DNA of 64,000 nt from Enterococcus mundtii (GCF_002947535.1 NZ_PUAP01000009.1:1-64000); one strand, 5' to 3'. Positions 44,216-54,601 are shown, counted from the stretch's first letter. Numbers and translations: made by a program. Notes: generated by a model from the letters alone, not told the origin.

Positions 44216-45610
44216 TCAGTCCATGTCGATCATCACTTCAACCGTTTGCAGTGGTACGTCATAAAACCGGTCTTCCCGACGACCTAAGAAATCTTTGGCT
44301 TGCTGTGGGAATAACGCATAGCTTAAAAGATCTTCTGGTGATTTTGCATACTCACTGATTTCTTTTTTGAGTAGCGGCAATTGAGGTGCTAGTAAATCTG
44401 CGGGTCGCTCCTGGATCACTTGTTCATCGCCAATGATTATTTGTTGGATGGCTTCAGCGATCGGTGCTGGAGGACGGCCGTACAACCCTCGAACATATTC
44501 TTTGATCTCAGTAGGGACAAGCTTGTACCGCTCACCAGAGAGTACATTCATCAGCGCTTGCGTTCCTACCATTTGGGACAACGGAGTAACGAGTGGCGGA
44601 AAGCCAAGATCTGCTCGAACTTTTGGCACTTCTGCTAATACTTCTTCATATCTGTCTTGTAATCCTTGTTCCGTCAACTGACTTAATAAATTAGATAACA
44701 TACCGCCGGGTACTTGATAAATCAATGTTTTAGGTTCAATGTCCTTGACTTTAGGATTCAACATCTTTTCTTCTCGAAAACGATCTCTGATTGGATTGAA
44801 GTATTCTGCTATTTCTGTCACTTTTTTCATATCTAGCCCTGTATCATAGCCCATTTCTTCAAGAACCAAAGCCATCGATTCAGTTGCAGGTTGGCTGGTT
44901 CCACCCGCAAAAGAAGAGATAGCCGTATCGATGATGTCCGCCCCTGCTTCAACTGCTTTTAAATAGGTCATTTCAGCGATCCCACTTGTTGCATGAGTAT
45001 GGACTTCTAAGGGTAATGGCACGGCATCTTTGATCCGACTGATCAGCTCGTAACCCGTTTTTGGAGTCAACACACCCGCCATATCTTTGATACATAACGA
45101 ATCTGCTCCTGTATCCGCCATTTCTTTTGCTAACCTCACAAAATAATCGATCGTATGGATTTCACTCGTTGTATAAGAAATAGCTGTTTGGCAATGTCCA
45201 CCGGCTTCTTTAGCTGTCACAATAGCAGTTTGTAAGTTACGGACATCATTCAATGCGTCAAACACACGAATAATATCAATGCCGTTTTTGATCGATTTCT
45301 CGACAAATTCTTTGACTACGTCATCTGCATAATTTTTATAACCAAGGAGATTTTGTCCTCGAAGCAGCATTTGTAGTTTTGCATGTTTGACTTGTGAACG
45401 GATCAAGCGCAGGCGTTCCCATGGGTCTTCATTTAAGAAACGCAAGCACGCATCAAAGGTAGCACCTCCCCACATCTCTAATGAATGATAGCCTGCTTCA
45501 TCCATCGTTTTCAAGATTGGCAGCATGTCTGCTGTAGTCATTCTTGTAGCAATCAAACTTTGCTGGCCATCTCGCAAGACCGTTTCCATCATTTGGATTT
45601 TTTTTGCCAT
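44216..45610 (-). CDS. oadA: Oxaloacetate decarboxylase alpha subunit (carboxyltransferase)
   Basis: A 464-residue biotin-dependent carboxyltransferase: TIM barrel with VLRDGQQSLIATRM near the start, the metal-binding HTHATSG near 207 and DTAISSFAGGTSQP near 233. It removes CO2 from oxaloacetate onto biotin held by OadD. Shorter than alpha subunits carrying their own biotin domain; that domain is encoded separately here. Last gene of the citrate operon, directly after citX. In E. faecalis, OadA, OadD and OadH form a soluble complex. Confidence 0.96.
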   Translation of the reverse strand: MAKKIQMMETVLRDGQQSLIATRMTTADMLPILKTMDEAGYHSLEMWGGATFDACLRFLNEDPWERLRLIRSQVKHAKLQMLLRGQNLLGYKNYADDVVKEFVEKSIKNGIDIIRVFDALNDVRNLQTAIVTAKEAGGHCQTAISYTTSEIHTIDYFVRLAKEMADTGADSLCIKDMAGVLTPKTGYELISRIKDAVPLPLEVHTHATSGIAEMTYLKAVEAGADIIDTAISSFAGGTSQPATESMALVLEEMGYDTGLDMKKVTEIAEYFNPIRDRFREEKMLNPKVKDIEPKTLIYQVPGGMLSNLLSQLTEQGLQDRYEEVLAEVPKVRADLGFPPLVTPLSQMVGTQALMNVLSGERYKLVPTEIKEYVRGLYGRPPAPIAEAIQQIIIGDEQVIQERPADLLAPQLPLLKKEISEYAKSPEDLLSYALFPQQAKDFLGRREDRFYDVPLQTVEVMIDMD

Positions 45611-46150
45611 TTATTTCCTTCCTTTCTCAACGAGTTGCTGGATATGCGTGCGTATTACTTGAAGGGAATGTTTCTGTTGGCGACTACAAACTTTGGCTGC
45701 TTCTTTACACACGAAACATGTCCGTTGCTTATACCCTAACCTCTCGCGACTCAACTGGTGAATCTGTCCTTCTTCCCAAAAAAGTACATCAAGATCCACT
45801 AATCGACCATACGGACAAGTTTCTTCGAGTTCGATCATGCGCTTTTTTAGTAGCTCTTTTCTTAATGGAAGAAGTAAAAAATACTCGTAACCGGTTTTTT
45901 TCTTGCGATACAACTGGACCAATGGTGTAACCTCAGAAAGACATCCTTCTATAGCCTCAACCATCACGTGAAAGACTTGTGCGATTTCTTCTGACGTTTT
46001 AATAGGACCTGGTATATTCATGGTTGCTGAAAGCAACACATTTTGTGGATTTGCTTCCAATAATTTTCTCTGTCTATTGGCACGGGCTTCTCTTGCGATC
46101 AGGATTTCTTCATGCGTCACAGTCGGTCCATCGAATAGTTTGCTACACAT
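45611..46150 (-). CDS. citX: CitX holo-citrate-lyase synthase
   Basis: A 179-residue enzyme transferring the 2'-(5''-triphosphoribosyl)-3'-dephospho-CoA group to the acyl carrier subunit CitD. It has the family start [21 protein letters not shown] and the segment [15 protein letters not shown], with [14 protein letters not shown] near the middle. The start overlaps the citF stop; I favour ATG 46150 but ATG 46162 is possible, as neither has a strong ribosome site and translation is coupled. Confidence 0.94.
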   Translation of the reverse strand: MCSKLFDGPTVTHEEILIAREARANRQRKLLEANPQNVLLSATMNIPGPIKTSEEIAQVFHVMVEAIEGCLSEVTPLVQLYRKKKTGYEYFLLLPLRKELLKKRMIELEETCPYGRLVDLDVLFWEEGQIHQLSRERLGYKQRTCFVCKEAAKVCSRQQKHSLQVIRTHIQQLVEKGRK

Positions 46151-47675
46151 TTTTGACCACATCGATCAGTGTGCCATCACGATATTCCACCAAGGCAACG
46201 ATCTTTTCGCCATACTGGATGGCTGAAGGTTCGCCAACGATGTCATACGCTTTTTGTTTAAGCTCTTCAATCGTATACTGAGGCAGATCTACTTCTTTGA
46301 AATACTCGATCAAGTCTTGACGCTGGGGATTGATGGCAATACCAACTTCTGTGACTAATACATCAATACTTGTTCCAGGCGTCACGACCGTATTGACATG
46401 ATCAACAACAGTGGGTATCCGTCCACGAATCAGTGGCGAGATCACCAGGCTCATTTTACAACCCATGCTGGTATCTGGGTGGCCGCCAACAGCCCCGCGA
46501 ATCACTCCGTCTGAACCGGTCATAACATTGACATTGTAATCCGTATCGATTTCTAAGGCAGATAAAATTGCTGTATCAAGCTGATTTACCATGGCACCTT
46601 TAGTAGCTGGAGAAGCGTACATACTTGCATCGATTTCATAATGTTGGTTGTTTTCGCCTAAAGAAATCGCAGATAAGTGATCAAAATCTTGAACATCGAT
46701 GATCTTTTCTACTAACCCTTCCTCCAGTAATTCCACCATCGCATTCGTAATCCCACCTAATACAAAACTAGCTGTCATTTGGTCTTTCAACATTGCTTCC
46801 CGCAAAAAGCGAGTAACAGCCAGTGCAGCACCGCCTGTTCCAGTTTGAAATGAGAATCCTTGCTGATAGTAAGGAGAATGAGTGATGACTTTTGCTGCAT
46901 ACTCTGCGATCAATAGTTCTTTAGGATTTTTAGTAAAGCGTGTCGCACCTTTGGCAATGCCCTCAGGATCACCTATCGCCTCCACTTCTACAACATAATC
47001 GACATCCGTCTGTGCAATACTGATTGGAGTATTGGGAAAGGAAACCAAATTATCTGTGAGGATAACGACTTGATCCGCATATTTTGCATCGACCATGGCA
47101 TAACCTAGTGAGCCACAAATAGCTTTCCCAGCGGTTCCATTGGCATTTCCGTATTCATCCGAACTTGGCGCGCCTAAAAAAGCGACATCAATATGCAGGT
47201 CACCGGATGCGATCGCTCGCGCTCTTCCACCATGTGAACGAATGACTACTGGTTTTTCCATGATTCCTTCCGAAATCGCGGCACCTACTTTATCCCGCAA
47301 GCCGCTCGTTGTAATTCCAGTCACAACGCCATTTTTTATATGCTCGATCAATGGTTCATGGACATTTGCGATTGAACTTGGTGCAATCGTGATATTTTTG
47401 ATTCCTAGAGATGCAATTTCTTCCATGACCATGTTTAGTACAAAGTCACCTTCACGGAAATGATGATGAAAAGAAATCGTCATCCCGTCTTTCAGTCCAG
47501 TTTTTTCAATGGCTTCTTTGAGACTTCCCACTATTTTTTTGTCTTTCGGACGGACAGGATGGATGCTTCTACTGGCTTCTTTGTATGGTTCAATATGGTC
47601 CAACTCACCTTCGTACAGACGATGAGCAACTGTTGCTGTTTGTGGAATCTCTTTGCCAACTTTATTTACAACCAT
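46143..47675 (-). CDS. citF: Citrate lyase alpha subunit
   Basis: A 510-residue citrate:acetyl-ACP transferase that swaps the acetyl on the carrier arm for citrate. CoA-transferase-like motifs include [27 protein letters not shown] and [19 protein letters not shown] ribosome site overlaps the citE stop region. Works with CitD and CitE as the lyase complex. Confidence 0.97.
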   Translation of the reverse strand: MVVNKVGKEIPQTATVAHRLYEGELDHIEPYKEASRSIHPVRPKDKKIVGSLKEAIEKTGLKDGMTISFHHHFREGDFVLNMVMEEIASLGIKNITIAPSSIANVHEPLIEHIKNGVVTGITTSGLRDKVGAAISEGIMEKPVVIRSHGGRARAIASGDLHIDVAFLGAPSSDEYGNANGTAGKAICGSLGYAMVDAKYADQVVILTDNLVSFPNTPISIAQTDVDYVVEVEAIGDPEGIAKGATRFTKNPKELLIAEYAAKVITHSPYYQQGFSFQTGTGGAALAVTRFLREAMLKDQMTASFVLGGITNAMVELLEEGLVEKIIDVQDFDHLSAISLGENNQHYEIDASMYASPATKGAMVNQLDTAILSALEIDTDYNVNVMTGSDGVIRGAVGGHPDTSMGCKMSLVISPLIRGRIPTVVDHVNTVVTPGTSIDVLVTEVGIAINPQRQDLIEYFKEVDLPQYTIEELKQKAYDIVGEPSAIQYGEKIVALVEYRDGTLIDVVKNV

Positions 47676-47677
47676 TT

Positions 47678-48565
47678 CTAGATATCCTCCTCTCTGATCA
47701 ACTTCGCCGCTTTTGCAAGAGCAATCACTCTTTCTGCTCGCTCGACGATTGGTTTATCCACCATCTTGCCATTCACAGAAATCACGCCTGAACCTTTTGC
47801 TTCTGCTTCTTGGATGCCCCAGATCACTTCTTTCGCTGCTTGGATCTCTTTTTCTGTTGGTTCATAAATGGCATGGACTAATGGAATTTGACGTGGGTTG
47901 ATCACTGATTTCCCATCAAAGCCTAATTGTTTGATCAGACGGACTTCTGCTTGAAATCCCTCAACATTTTCAACATCTGAATAGACAGTATCGATTGCTG
48001 CAATACCCGCAGCTCTGGCTGAATGAAGAATCATATTTCGAGCAAAAGACAATTCTTGTCCATCGGGATACCGTTGAGTTTTCATATTGGTCACATAATC
48101 TTCGGCACCTAACGCGATGCCAACTAACCGCTTCGAAGCTTTAGCGATTTCTCTTGCATTCAATACCCCTTCTGCAGATTCGATCGCTGCCATCATTTTT
48201 GTGGTTCCCGTTGGGATTTGATAGGTTTCTTCCACCATAGTGATAACCTGATCGACCTCGATGATGTCTTGTGCTGTTTCTGTTTTTGGCAAGCGAATGA
48301 CATCGATCCCTGCTAATACCATTGCTTCAATGTCTTGGTCACCTCCAGCCGTCAATGCGTTGATTCGAACGACCGTTTCTACTTTGCTGTAGTCAAATGT
48401 TTTTAATGCCAGATGAACGAGCAAGCGTGCCGAATCTTTTTCTTTTAAGGATACGGCGTCTTCCAAATCAAACATGAGGGAATCAGCACCATATAACGGT
48501 GCATCTCTAAGCATCGCTGCATTTGCACCAGGGACAAACATCATTGTTCTCCTTAACCGTTCCAT
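47678..48565 (-). CDS. citE: Citrate lyase beta subunit
   Basis: A 295-residue HpcH/HpaI-family lyase that cleaves citryl-ACP into acetyl-ACP and oxaloacetate. Motifs: [32 protein letters not shown] and [14 protein letters not shown]. Start ATG 48565 has AAGGAGAT upstream within the end of citD (13-base overlap). Confidence 0.97.
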   Translation of the reverse strand: MERLRRTMMFVPGANAAMLRDAPLYGADSLMFDLEDAVSLKEKDSARLLVHLALKTFDYSKVETVVRINALTAGGDQDIEAMVLAGIDVIRLPKTETAQDIIEVDQVITMVEETYQIPTGTTKMMAAIESAEGVLNAREIAKASKRLVGIALGAEDYVTNMKTQRYPDGQELSFARNMILHSARAAGIAAIDTVYSDVENVEGFQAEVRLIKQLGFDGKSVINPRQIPLVHAIYEPTEKEIQAAKEVIWGIQEAEAKGSGVISVNGKMVDKPIVERAERVIALAKAAKLIREEDI

Positions 48566-48861
48566 GAATTGATCTCCTTCCAATCATAGCGATCTTGCTT
48601 ACCTGCTCGATGGGCTGCTGTAATCATCCTCGCCTGGATCGTGCAATCAAGCGCACCTTTATCGACAGCTGTCACTTTGGCTGCTTCAATGCCCAACTGC
48701 TGTAGGGTGTCCATGATGACTTTTCTGATTTGATGACCAAATTGTTTTTCGACATTGCTCGTCAGAGATAGTTCAATGCCTTTTTCTCCCTTGGGATCGA
48801 TCGTGATCATGATATCACTGGATTCAACCGTTCCCGCCACTGCACTTTGATAAATTTTCAC
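48553..48861 (-). CDS. citD: Citrate lyase acyl carrier (gamma) subunit
   Basis: A 102-residue carrier whose serine in [14 protein letters not shown] (Ser14 area) takes the triphosphoribosyl-dephospho-CoA arm; the [11 protein letters not shown] segment near the C-terminus is typical. GTG start overlaps the citC stop (GTGA) with AGAGGTG upstream. Confidence 0.96.
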   Translation of the reverse strand: MKIYQSAVAGTVESSDIMITIDPKGEKGIELSLTSNVEKQFGHQIRKVIMDTLQQLGIEAAKVTAVDKGALDCTIQARMITAAHRAGKQDRYDWKEINSWNG

Positions 48862-49868
48862 GTATTATCACCTCTATTGTATTTATGATCCTTGATATAG
48901 TTATACGTCGAAGCAGGCAAATACGCTTGTAATGTCTGCACGTCATCTTCTTGTAAGGCTTTTCGGACTTTTGTTGCACTGATCACTTCGTTTTTGATAC
49001 ATTTTCGCGGTAGGACGATCAAAGAAAGCGATTCTCCAAATACCTTCTTCAATGTTTCATTATAGATTTCAGTTACCTTAGAGTACGGTTCTTCACCGAC
49101 AAATCGACTTTCAATTGCAAGTATCGGTGCGATTTTTTCTTTAAAAAGTAGCGCATCCAATGTACCTTGCGCTTTTGCTGCTTCTTCTGTCGCATGCTCC
49201 TTTAAAAAATAGGCAGGAAATGTGGCGGAAGAAATCAGATAATCTTCTGTCGGCAAAATCGTGACATTTTTTACATGCGCGACCCCTTGCTTGACCATTT
49301 CTAAACGATCGGTAAAGGAAAATTCTGAACGGTCTTCTGAAAGGACAAAAAGGTAAACTTGGTCCGCTTGTTTGGCTGCGCACTCCACCAAATACTGATG
49401 TCCTTTTGTAAAAGGATTGGCATTCATCACAATGCCACAGCCTATGCCTTTTTTCTTTTTCGATTTCAACATGGCAAGATAATCTTGATAGTCAGGTGTA
49501 CCTTGTTCCATAAACAAAATGGATTTAGTGGCAATGATCTCTTTAAATCCCATAGCCTGAAAAATCGGGTGATTACTAGAATTTGTGTAGACAAAGAAAT
49601 GCCTTTTGTTTTCTTCGGATAACTGATCAATCAATTGCTGAACGATCTTCGTCAATAAATTTTCTGATTGAAACTCTTTGTCAACAACCAAATATTTTAA
49701 AATATTTTTCTCATAAGAACCGGTTGCAATCAGTCGCTCTTCTTGATAGATCCCAACGGTATAGTCAACCTTTTCATTCATTAGGAGGTCTGCTTTTTCG
49801 ATCAGCGCCACCCATTGTTGATAGGCTTGAGCATCCTTTTTCAACCATAATCTTTTGATTGTATACAT
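48858..49868 (-). CDS. citC: [Citrate (pro-3S)-lyase] ligase
   Basis: A 336-residue enzyme that acetylates the carrier arm of citrate lyase with ATP and acetate, switching the lyase on. N-terminal GNAT-like part (to about 130) and a C-terminal nucleotidyltransferase domain with [18 protein letters not shown] (HxGH-like GH) and [16 protein letters not shown] ribosome site. Lies between the Oad subunits and citD. Confidence 0.96.
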   Translation of the reverse strand: MYTIKRLWLKKDAQAYQQWVALIEKADLLMNEKVDYTVGIYQEERLIATGSYEKNILKYLVVDKEFQSENLLTKIVQQLIDQLSEENKRHFFVYTNSSNHPIFQAMGFKEIIATKSILFMEQGTPDYQDYLAMLKSKKKKGIGCGIVMNANPFTKGHQYLVECAAKQADQVYLFVLSEDRSEFSFTDRLEMVKQGVAHVKNVTILPTEDYLISSATFPAYFLKEHATEEAAKAQGTLDALLFKEKIAPILAIESRFVGEEPYSKVTEIYNETLKKVFGESLSLIVLPRKCIKNEVISATKVRKALQEDDVQTLQAYLPASTYNYIKDHKYNRGDNT

Positions 49869-49883
49869 AAGTAAGACCTTCTT

Positions 49884-50010
49884 TTATTTTCTTACTGGAA
49901 ACAAGCGACTCAATAGCATCGATGCGAGATAAATGATCAAGATAACAACGAAAACACCACCCCATCCTAAAACTAGTAGTTCAAGAGATTTGATTAAATC
50001 TGCTGACATC
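49884..50010 (-). pseudogene. OadG-like small subunit, frameshifted
   Basis: ATG 50010 with GGAGAATAAACG upstream opens MSADLIKSLE; one base later the +1 frame encodes LLVLGWGGVFVVILIIYLAS continuing to LSRLFPVRK and a stop (49884), a single-helix protein of the OadG-related small subunit type. Read straight, the frame loses the helix and runs to 49774. Removing one A from GAAAC (minus strand near 49981) would restore a 41-residue protein. Either a real mutation, a sequencing error or, less likely, recoding. Confidence 0.65.
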
Positions 50011-50037
50011 GTTTATTCTCCTTTCTTATATCCTTTC

Positions 50038-51153
50038 TTATACTAATAAGGCGAGCAATAAGCCACCGGCAATCACTGAAGCAATCTGACCAGACACATT
50101 GGCTCCAGCTGCGTGCATCAAAATAAAGTTCTGTGGGTCTTCTTCTGTTGCCATTTTCTGAATGACGCGACTAGACATTGGAAAAGCAGAGATTCCTGCT
50201 GCTCCGATCATTGGATTGATTTTCTCTTTTCGGAATAAATTTAATAACTTAGCAAACAACACTCCGCCAATCGAATCCATAATGAAAGCAACTAGTCCCA
50301 AACCGATAACCATCAACGTATCGATCTGTAAAAATTCTTCATACTGCATTTTGACCGAGATGGCGATTCCTAATAGAATACTAATGAGATTGACTAACTC
50401 ATTCTGAGCAGTGATCGACAAACGATCCAACACCCCGCATTCTCGTAATAGGTTCCCAAACATCAGGAAGCCAACTAATGGCAAAGAAACTGGTGCAATC
50501 AAACCAGCAACAACTGAAATAACTAATGGAAAAAGGATTTTTGCTGTTTGCGAGACTTCCCCCGCACGATAATTCATTCGAATACGTCGCTCTTTTTTAG
50601 TCGTCACAGCTTTGATCGCAACTGGCTGAATGATCGGCACGAGCGCCATATACGAATAGGCAGCAACCATGATGGCACCCATATATTTCGAATTCAACGT
50701 ATTCGCGACAAAAATGGAGGTTGGTCCATCCGCTGCTCCGATGATGCCAATAGAAGCTGCATCATTCAAATCAAAACCTAACAGGATTGCTACGATGATC
50801 GTAAAGAAGATCCCAAATTGTGCGGCGGCTCCAAAGAGTAATAAAAATGGATTTTGCAACAATGGACCAAAATCGATCATTGCGCCGATGCCAATGAATA
50901 ATAAGAGCGGAAATAGCTCCGTCGTAATCCCCATATCAAATAAAATTTGGAATGCCCCGGCCTCTCCTCCAGCGCTCAGGACTCCAGAATTGGGGAAATT
51001 GACTAAGATCGTCCCTAACCCCATCGGTACGAGTAATGTTGGTTCATATTCTTTTTTTATCCCAAGATACATGAGCACTCCGCCAATCACCATCATCACG
51101 ATCCGTCCCGGCTCTTGCCCCATACCGATAACTCCTTCAATAAGTGTTTCCAC
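50038..51153 (-). CDS. oadB: Oxaloacetate decarboxylase beta subunit (Na+ pump)
   Basis: A 371-residue membrane subunit that decarboxylates carboxybiotin and exports Na+ (consuming a proton). Motifs: LLFIGIGAMIDFGPLL, GIIGAADGPTSIF with the Asp thought to bind Na+, and GAAGISAFPMSSRV. About eleven helices. GTG 51153 is the likelier start (AAGGAA about ten bases upstream); GTG 51162 crowds the ribosome site. Confidence 0.95.
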   Translation of the reverse strand: METLIEGVIGMGQEPGRIVMMVIGGVLMYLGIKKEYEPTLLVPMGLGTILVNFPNSGVLSAGGEAGAFQILFDMGITTELFPLLLFIGIGAMIDFGPLLQNPFLLLFGAAAQFGIFFTIIVAILLGFDLNDAASIGIIGAADGPTSIFVANTLNSKYMGAIMVAAYSYMALVPIIQPVAIKAVTTKKERRIRMNYRAGEVSQTAKILFPLVISVVAGLIAPVSLPLVGFLMFGNLLRECGVLDRLSITAQNELVNLISILLGIAISVKMQYEEFLQIDTLMVIGLGLVAFIMDSIGGVLFAKLLNLFRKEKINPMIGAAGISAFPMSSRVIQKMATEEDPQNFILMHAAGANVSGQIASVIAGGLLLALLV

Positions 51154-51225
51154 ACCTCTCACTTCCTTTTACTTAATATTGAATATCAAAAATCGCCAAA
51201 ACGACTCTGCTTTCAAAGCGAACAT

Positions 51226-51621
51226 TTAACTGATCGTAATGAGTGGATCACCAGGGTTCACCATTTCTCCTTGACTGATGTGGATACCTGTCACCTGACC
51301 AGCTTTTCCAGCAACGATTTCATTTTCCATTTTCATCGCTTCTAAAATCATCAAAGGCTGATTGATTTCTACTACCTCTCCGACCGTAACTAATAGACGA
51401 GAAATCGTTCCTGGCATCGGCGAAGTCAGCGCATCTGCTCCCGCGTCGACTGAAGGGTTCGTCTCTGGTACAGTTGTTGAAACATCTGCTGGTGCGACCA
51501 CTTCAACTGGTGTAGATCGTTCTGGTGTGGGAACTGGATTTGCTTGCGGGGTTCCACCGATTTCTTCCATTTCCACTAAATATTCTTTTCCATCAATTGA
51601 GATTTTGAATTTCCGCAACAT
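51226..51621 (-). CDS. oadD: Biotin carrier subunit of oxaloacetate decarboxylase
   Basis: A 131-residue biotin-carboxyl carrier protein: short N-terminal part, Pro/Val/Thr-rich linker (about 25-65), and a biotinyl domain with the attachment motif EAMKMENE (Lys near residue 97). Called OadD in E. faecalis. It shuttles CO2 from OadA to OadB. GGAGGAG ribosome site. Confidence 0.95.
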   Translation of the reverse strand: MLRKFKISIDGKEYLVEMEEIGGTPQANPVPTPERSTPVEVVAPADVSTTVPETNPSVDAGADALTSPMPGTISRLLVTVGEVVEINQPLMILEAMKMENEIVAGKAGQVTGIHISQGEMVNPGDPLITIS

Positions 51622-51640
51622 TTTTTCTCCTCCAAAACAT

Positions 51641-51961
51641 TTATTTTTTGGCTATTTTTCGTATAATAAACTGACTATTTGGATTGGTTCCCGCTGCTAC
51701 ACTTGTAGCAATCAGTGAAACCAAGATTGCTTCTGGATTTCTCTGCTTTATTTTTTTGATGATAAAGCTACTTTCTGGATAATATTCTGCTGCTAAACTT
51801 GCAGCTACCACACTAACAAGCTGAACATCAGCTGGTGAAGCATCAACATACGCAGGAACCGATTTCAATTGATCCGTCTCTCCTTTGTTCCCTTCTACTA
51901 CTGAGGGGGTGGGTTCCACTGCTGGTTGTTGCTTATTTGTTCGTTTGGTAAACAGCCACAT
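51641..51961 (-). CDS. oadH: OadH subunit of the decarboxylase complex
   Basis: A 106-residue soluble protein, first gene of the citrate operon, corresponding in place and size to E. faecalis OadH, which is needed for OadA-OadD association. Its C-terminal two thirds consist of two repeats: LVSVVAASLAAEYYPESSFI followed by IKKIKQ (about 47-72), and LVSLIATSVAAGTNPNSQFI followed by IRKIAKK (about 79-105). These modules resemble the soluble tail of OadG-type gamma subunits. GCAAGAAGG lies before the ATG. Confidence 0.8.
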   Translation of the reverse strand: MWLFTKRTNKQQPAVEPTPSVVEGNKGETDQLKSVPAYVDASPADVQLVSVVAASLAAEYYPESSFIIKKIKQRNPEAILVSLIATSVAAGTNPNSQFIIRKIAKK

Positions 51962-52358
51962 CCTTCTTGCTCCTTTCTTCTTTTCTGTGCTTATTTTTAT
52001 TATAGGATGATTAAACCAATTTTGTTTTCCAAACTTAAATAAGATTGTTCTTTTGTTGTTTCTTTTTCTTGAATCAGGCTAAAAAAACAATAAAAACATT
52101 GATATAAAAGCTTTTCTTTTGAATTAATGTTCTATTAAGGTACTGTTAAGCCTTCGATAAGATTAGCTAGACCAAATTGTTTTTTTCATGTTCTTTTTTC
52201 TCCCTTCACCTATCATCCCTGCAAAATATTGCTTATCCTAGAGTCGTCAAGGAGGCTTCAATTTTAGAAAAATACAACTCTTTCTGTCCTATGAATGGTT
52301 TTTATCCGCCTGTTTTTGACACCGCTTACAAATAATACAACCAGAAAAGGAGAAGCAT
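51962..52358. promoter_or_regulatory. Divergent control region of the citrate operons
   Basis: About 400 bp between oadH and citH. Minus strand: TATAAT -10 (51999-52004) for oadH with no good -35, as expected for an operon needing the activator CitO. Plus strand: weak promoter ahead of citH with a cre site at 52317-52330. The middle is very AT-rich, suiting CitO operators, but I could not define them. Confidence 0.6.
52317..52330 (+). promoter_or_regulatory. CcpA cre site upstream of citH
   Basis: TGACACCGCTTACA fits every fixed position of the cre consensus TGWNANCGNTNNCA. It lies 29 bases before the citH start, where CcpA would repress citrate import when preferred sugars are present. Confidence 0.7.
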
Positions 52359-53705
52359 ATGTTATTAACCGTTTTATCTTATGCAATGATCATTATTTTT
52401 ATGTATGTCATCATGAAAAAGAAAATGTCTCCATTTACTTCCCTTGTGATCATTCCACTATTATTTACTTTAGTTGCAATGATTTCCGGTGCTTCACAGA
52501 AAGGAAATATTGGCGATTTTGTATTAGAAGGTATCAAAACAACTTCAAATACAGGAATCATGCTATTATTTGCCATTTTATATTTTTCAATCATGTTGGA
52601 CGCTGGTCTATTTGATCCAATCACCAGAAAAATGATTTATTTTGCCAAAGGCGATCCGATGAAAGTTTTAATGGCAACAGCGATCGTTGCCGCGACTGTC
52701 TCGCTGAATGGCGATGGGACAACGACTACGTTGATCTGCTGTTCTGCCTTTATTCCCATTTACAAAAAATTGAACATGAAAATGATGAACTTAGGGGTAT
52801 TGATCATTCTTCAAAATACCATCATGAATCTATTACCGTGGGGTGGACCAACCGCTCGAGCGATGGCAGTATTGGAAGTCGATGCGGATATTTTGTCTTA
52901 CTTAGCTCCTGGGATGATCCTATCTTTACTTTATGTCATCTTTTTCGTTTCACGCCGGATGGGAAAACAAGAACGCGCCCGTTTAGGTATCACTCAACTA
53001 TCAAATGAAGAAATAGAAGAAATCACTAAGATCACTGATCCTGAAACGGCGAAAATACGCTGTCCTAAAAATTTTGTATTCAATGGTGTACTCACGATCG
53101 TGTTGATTGCTTGGTTAGTTGCCAGCTCATTTCTCTCTTCTATTGCCTTGCCACCTCTTTTACTATTTTTAGTAGGAACATGCATTGCTTTGATGGTCAA
53201 TTATCCTAATCTAAAAGACCAATCCGCACGTATTGGTGCAAATGGTGGTGATGCGGTGCAAGTCGTGATTTTAGTTTTTGCAGCGGGAGTTTTTATGGGG
53301 CTTTTTCAAGGTTCAGGTATGGCTGAAGCACTCGCGAACAGCTTTACTTATCTCATTCCAAAACAATTAGCAGGATTCTGGGGATTAGTTATTGCGTTGA
53401 TCTCAGCGCCAGGTACTTTCTTTATTTCAAATGATGGTTTTTATTTCGGTGTATTACCGGTTTTAGCAGAAGCCGGTCATGCGTACGGCTTTACCAATAT
53501 GCAAATGGCCCTTGCCTCTTTGATGGGTCAAGCCTTCCATTTGCTCAGTCCGTTAGTGGCTTTTATCTATCTCTTGTTACGTTTGACAGGATTGGATATG
53601 GGAAAATGGCAAAGAGAAGCCGGAAAATATGCCTTAGGTATTTTTACTATTTTTGTCGTCACAATTATTCTTTTTGGACATATGCCATTTTATATCCCAC
53701 AATAA
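52359..53705 (+). CDS. citH: CitMHS-family citrate transporter
   Basis: A 448-residue transporter with about eleven or twelve helices that imports citrate complexed with a divalent metal. Family features: SLNGDGTTTTLICCSAFIPIYKKL (about 111-134), PWGGPTARAMAVL near 165 and TFFISNDGFYFGVLPVL near 360. Corresponds to CitH of E. faecalis, upstream of the regulator citO. AAAGGAGA ribosome site. Confidence 0.93.
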   Translation: MLLTVLSYAMIIIFMYVIMKKKMSPFTSLVIIPLLFTLVAMISGASQKGNIGDFVLEGIKTTSNTGIMLLFAILYFSIMLDAGLFDPITRKMIYFAKGDPMKVLMATAIVAATVSLNGDGTTTTLICCSAFIPIYKKLNMKMMNLGVLIILQNTIMNLLPWGGPTARAMAVLEVDADILSYLAPGMILSLLYVIFFVSRRMGKQERARLGITQLSNEEIEEITKITDPETAKIRCPKNFVFNGVLTIVLIAWLVASSFLSSIALPPLLLFLVGTCIALMVNYPNLKDQSARIGANGGDAVQVVILVFAAGVFMGLFQGSGMAEALANSFTYLIPKQLAGFWGLVIALISAPGTFFISNDGFYFGVLPVLAEAGHAYGFTNMQMALASLMGQAFHLLSPLVAFIYLLLRLTGLDMGKWQREAGKYALGIFTIFVVTIILFGHMPFYIPQ

Positions 53706-53744
53706 AAACCAATCGTACCAACAAGAGTGACTAACTAAACGAAC

Positions 53745-53806
53745 GGCTCCTTCATTATTGGAATACTAATTTTCACATTCTGCCAAAGTGAAGGAGCCAT
53801 TTTAAT
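53745..53806 (+). terminator. Hairpin between citH and citO
   Basis: GGCTCCTTCA (53745-53754)/TGAAGGAGCC (53789-53798), then a modest T tract. Likely terminator or partial attenuator, so citO may get less transcript than citH. Confidence 0.65.
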
Positions 53807-53905
53807 TGCTATTGATATATTTTTGGGTTCGTTCTCTTGAGAGGTGGAAAGCATGATAAACTTAGAACAGAAACTGAATGTCTAAGTAGAAATGGGGAGA
53901 AAAAA

Positions 53906-54601
53906 ATGAAGCAAGTGGTTGAAGCATTACGAAAAAACTTGGATCTAACTCAAAATAAAACATTGAATGCACTTATTTATGAAGCGTTTCGTAAAACGAT
54001 CATTCTTGGTGATATTCCTGCAAATACACGAATCAATGAAAAAGTCTTAGCGGAAGAATTGAATATCAGTCGCACACCCATTCGCTTAGCAATGAAGCAA
54101 TTAGTCAATGAAAAATTAGTTGAACACGTGCCTAAGATCGGCATCGTCGTCAAAGGTATTCGTATAAAAGATGCTTACGAAATCTATGATATCCGTAAAT
54201 CTTTAGATACCCTTGCCACGATCAAGGCAATGAATCAGATGACAAAAGAAGACTTCATTGAACTAAAAGAACTGTTGTTACGCGGTGAAAGTTATAATCA
54301 AGCAGATCAAACAGAAAAAGTCTTGCAAAATTTTTCAGACTTCAATACGTTTATTTACGAGAAAAGCCAAATGCTCCGTTTAAAATCTATTGTCTTAGAG
54401 TTACAAGCTTACCTCGTTTATTTTCGCGATATCGCCATTCGTTCATCCAGACGGAGAGATAAAGCCCTTGAAGAACATTGGCTGATCTATCGCGGAATGC
54501 AAACAAAAAACGCAGAACAAATCACCTTGATCACCCACGAGCATTTAGATCGTTCATTACAATTTATTTTAGCTGAAATGGAGCGTAGAAAAATTGACTG
54601 A
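53906..54601 (+). CDS. citO: GntR-family citrate regulator CitO
   Basis: A 231-residue FadR-subfamily regulator: winged helix (about 20-85, VLAEELNISRTPIRLAMKQL) and an all-helical FCD ligand domain with conserved Asp/His positions for metal and citrate (DIRKSLDTLA, EHLDRSLQF). In E. faecalis CitO binds citrate and activates both cit operons. ATG 53906 follows TGGGGAGA; a 23-codon extension lacks a ribosome site. Overlaps citG by eight bases. Confidence 0.92.
   Translation: MKQVVEALRKNLDLTQNKTLNALIYEAFRKTIILGDIPANTRINEKVLAEELNISRTPIRLAMKQLVNEKLVEHVPKIGIVVKGIRIKDAYEIYDIRKSLDTLATIKAMNQMTKEDFIELKELLLRGESYNQADQTEKVLQNFSDFNTFIYEKSQMLRLKSIVLELQAYLVYFRDIAIRSSRRRDKALEEHWLIYRGMQTKNAEQITLITHEHLDRSLQFILAEMERRKID

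Noticed and set aside
49774-49965. 63-codon frame overlapping the start of citC
   Set aside because: It is the out-of-frame continuation of the broken OadG-like gene plus antisense-free citC overlap; no own ribosome site.
49970-49990. Programmed frameshift in the OadG-like gene
   Set aside because: No slippery heptamer or downstream stimulatory structure seen at GAAAC; mutation or sequence error is simpler.
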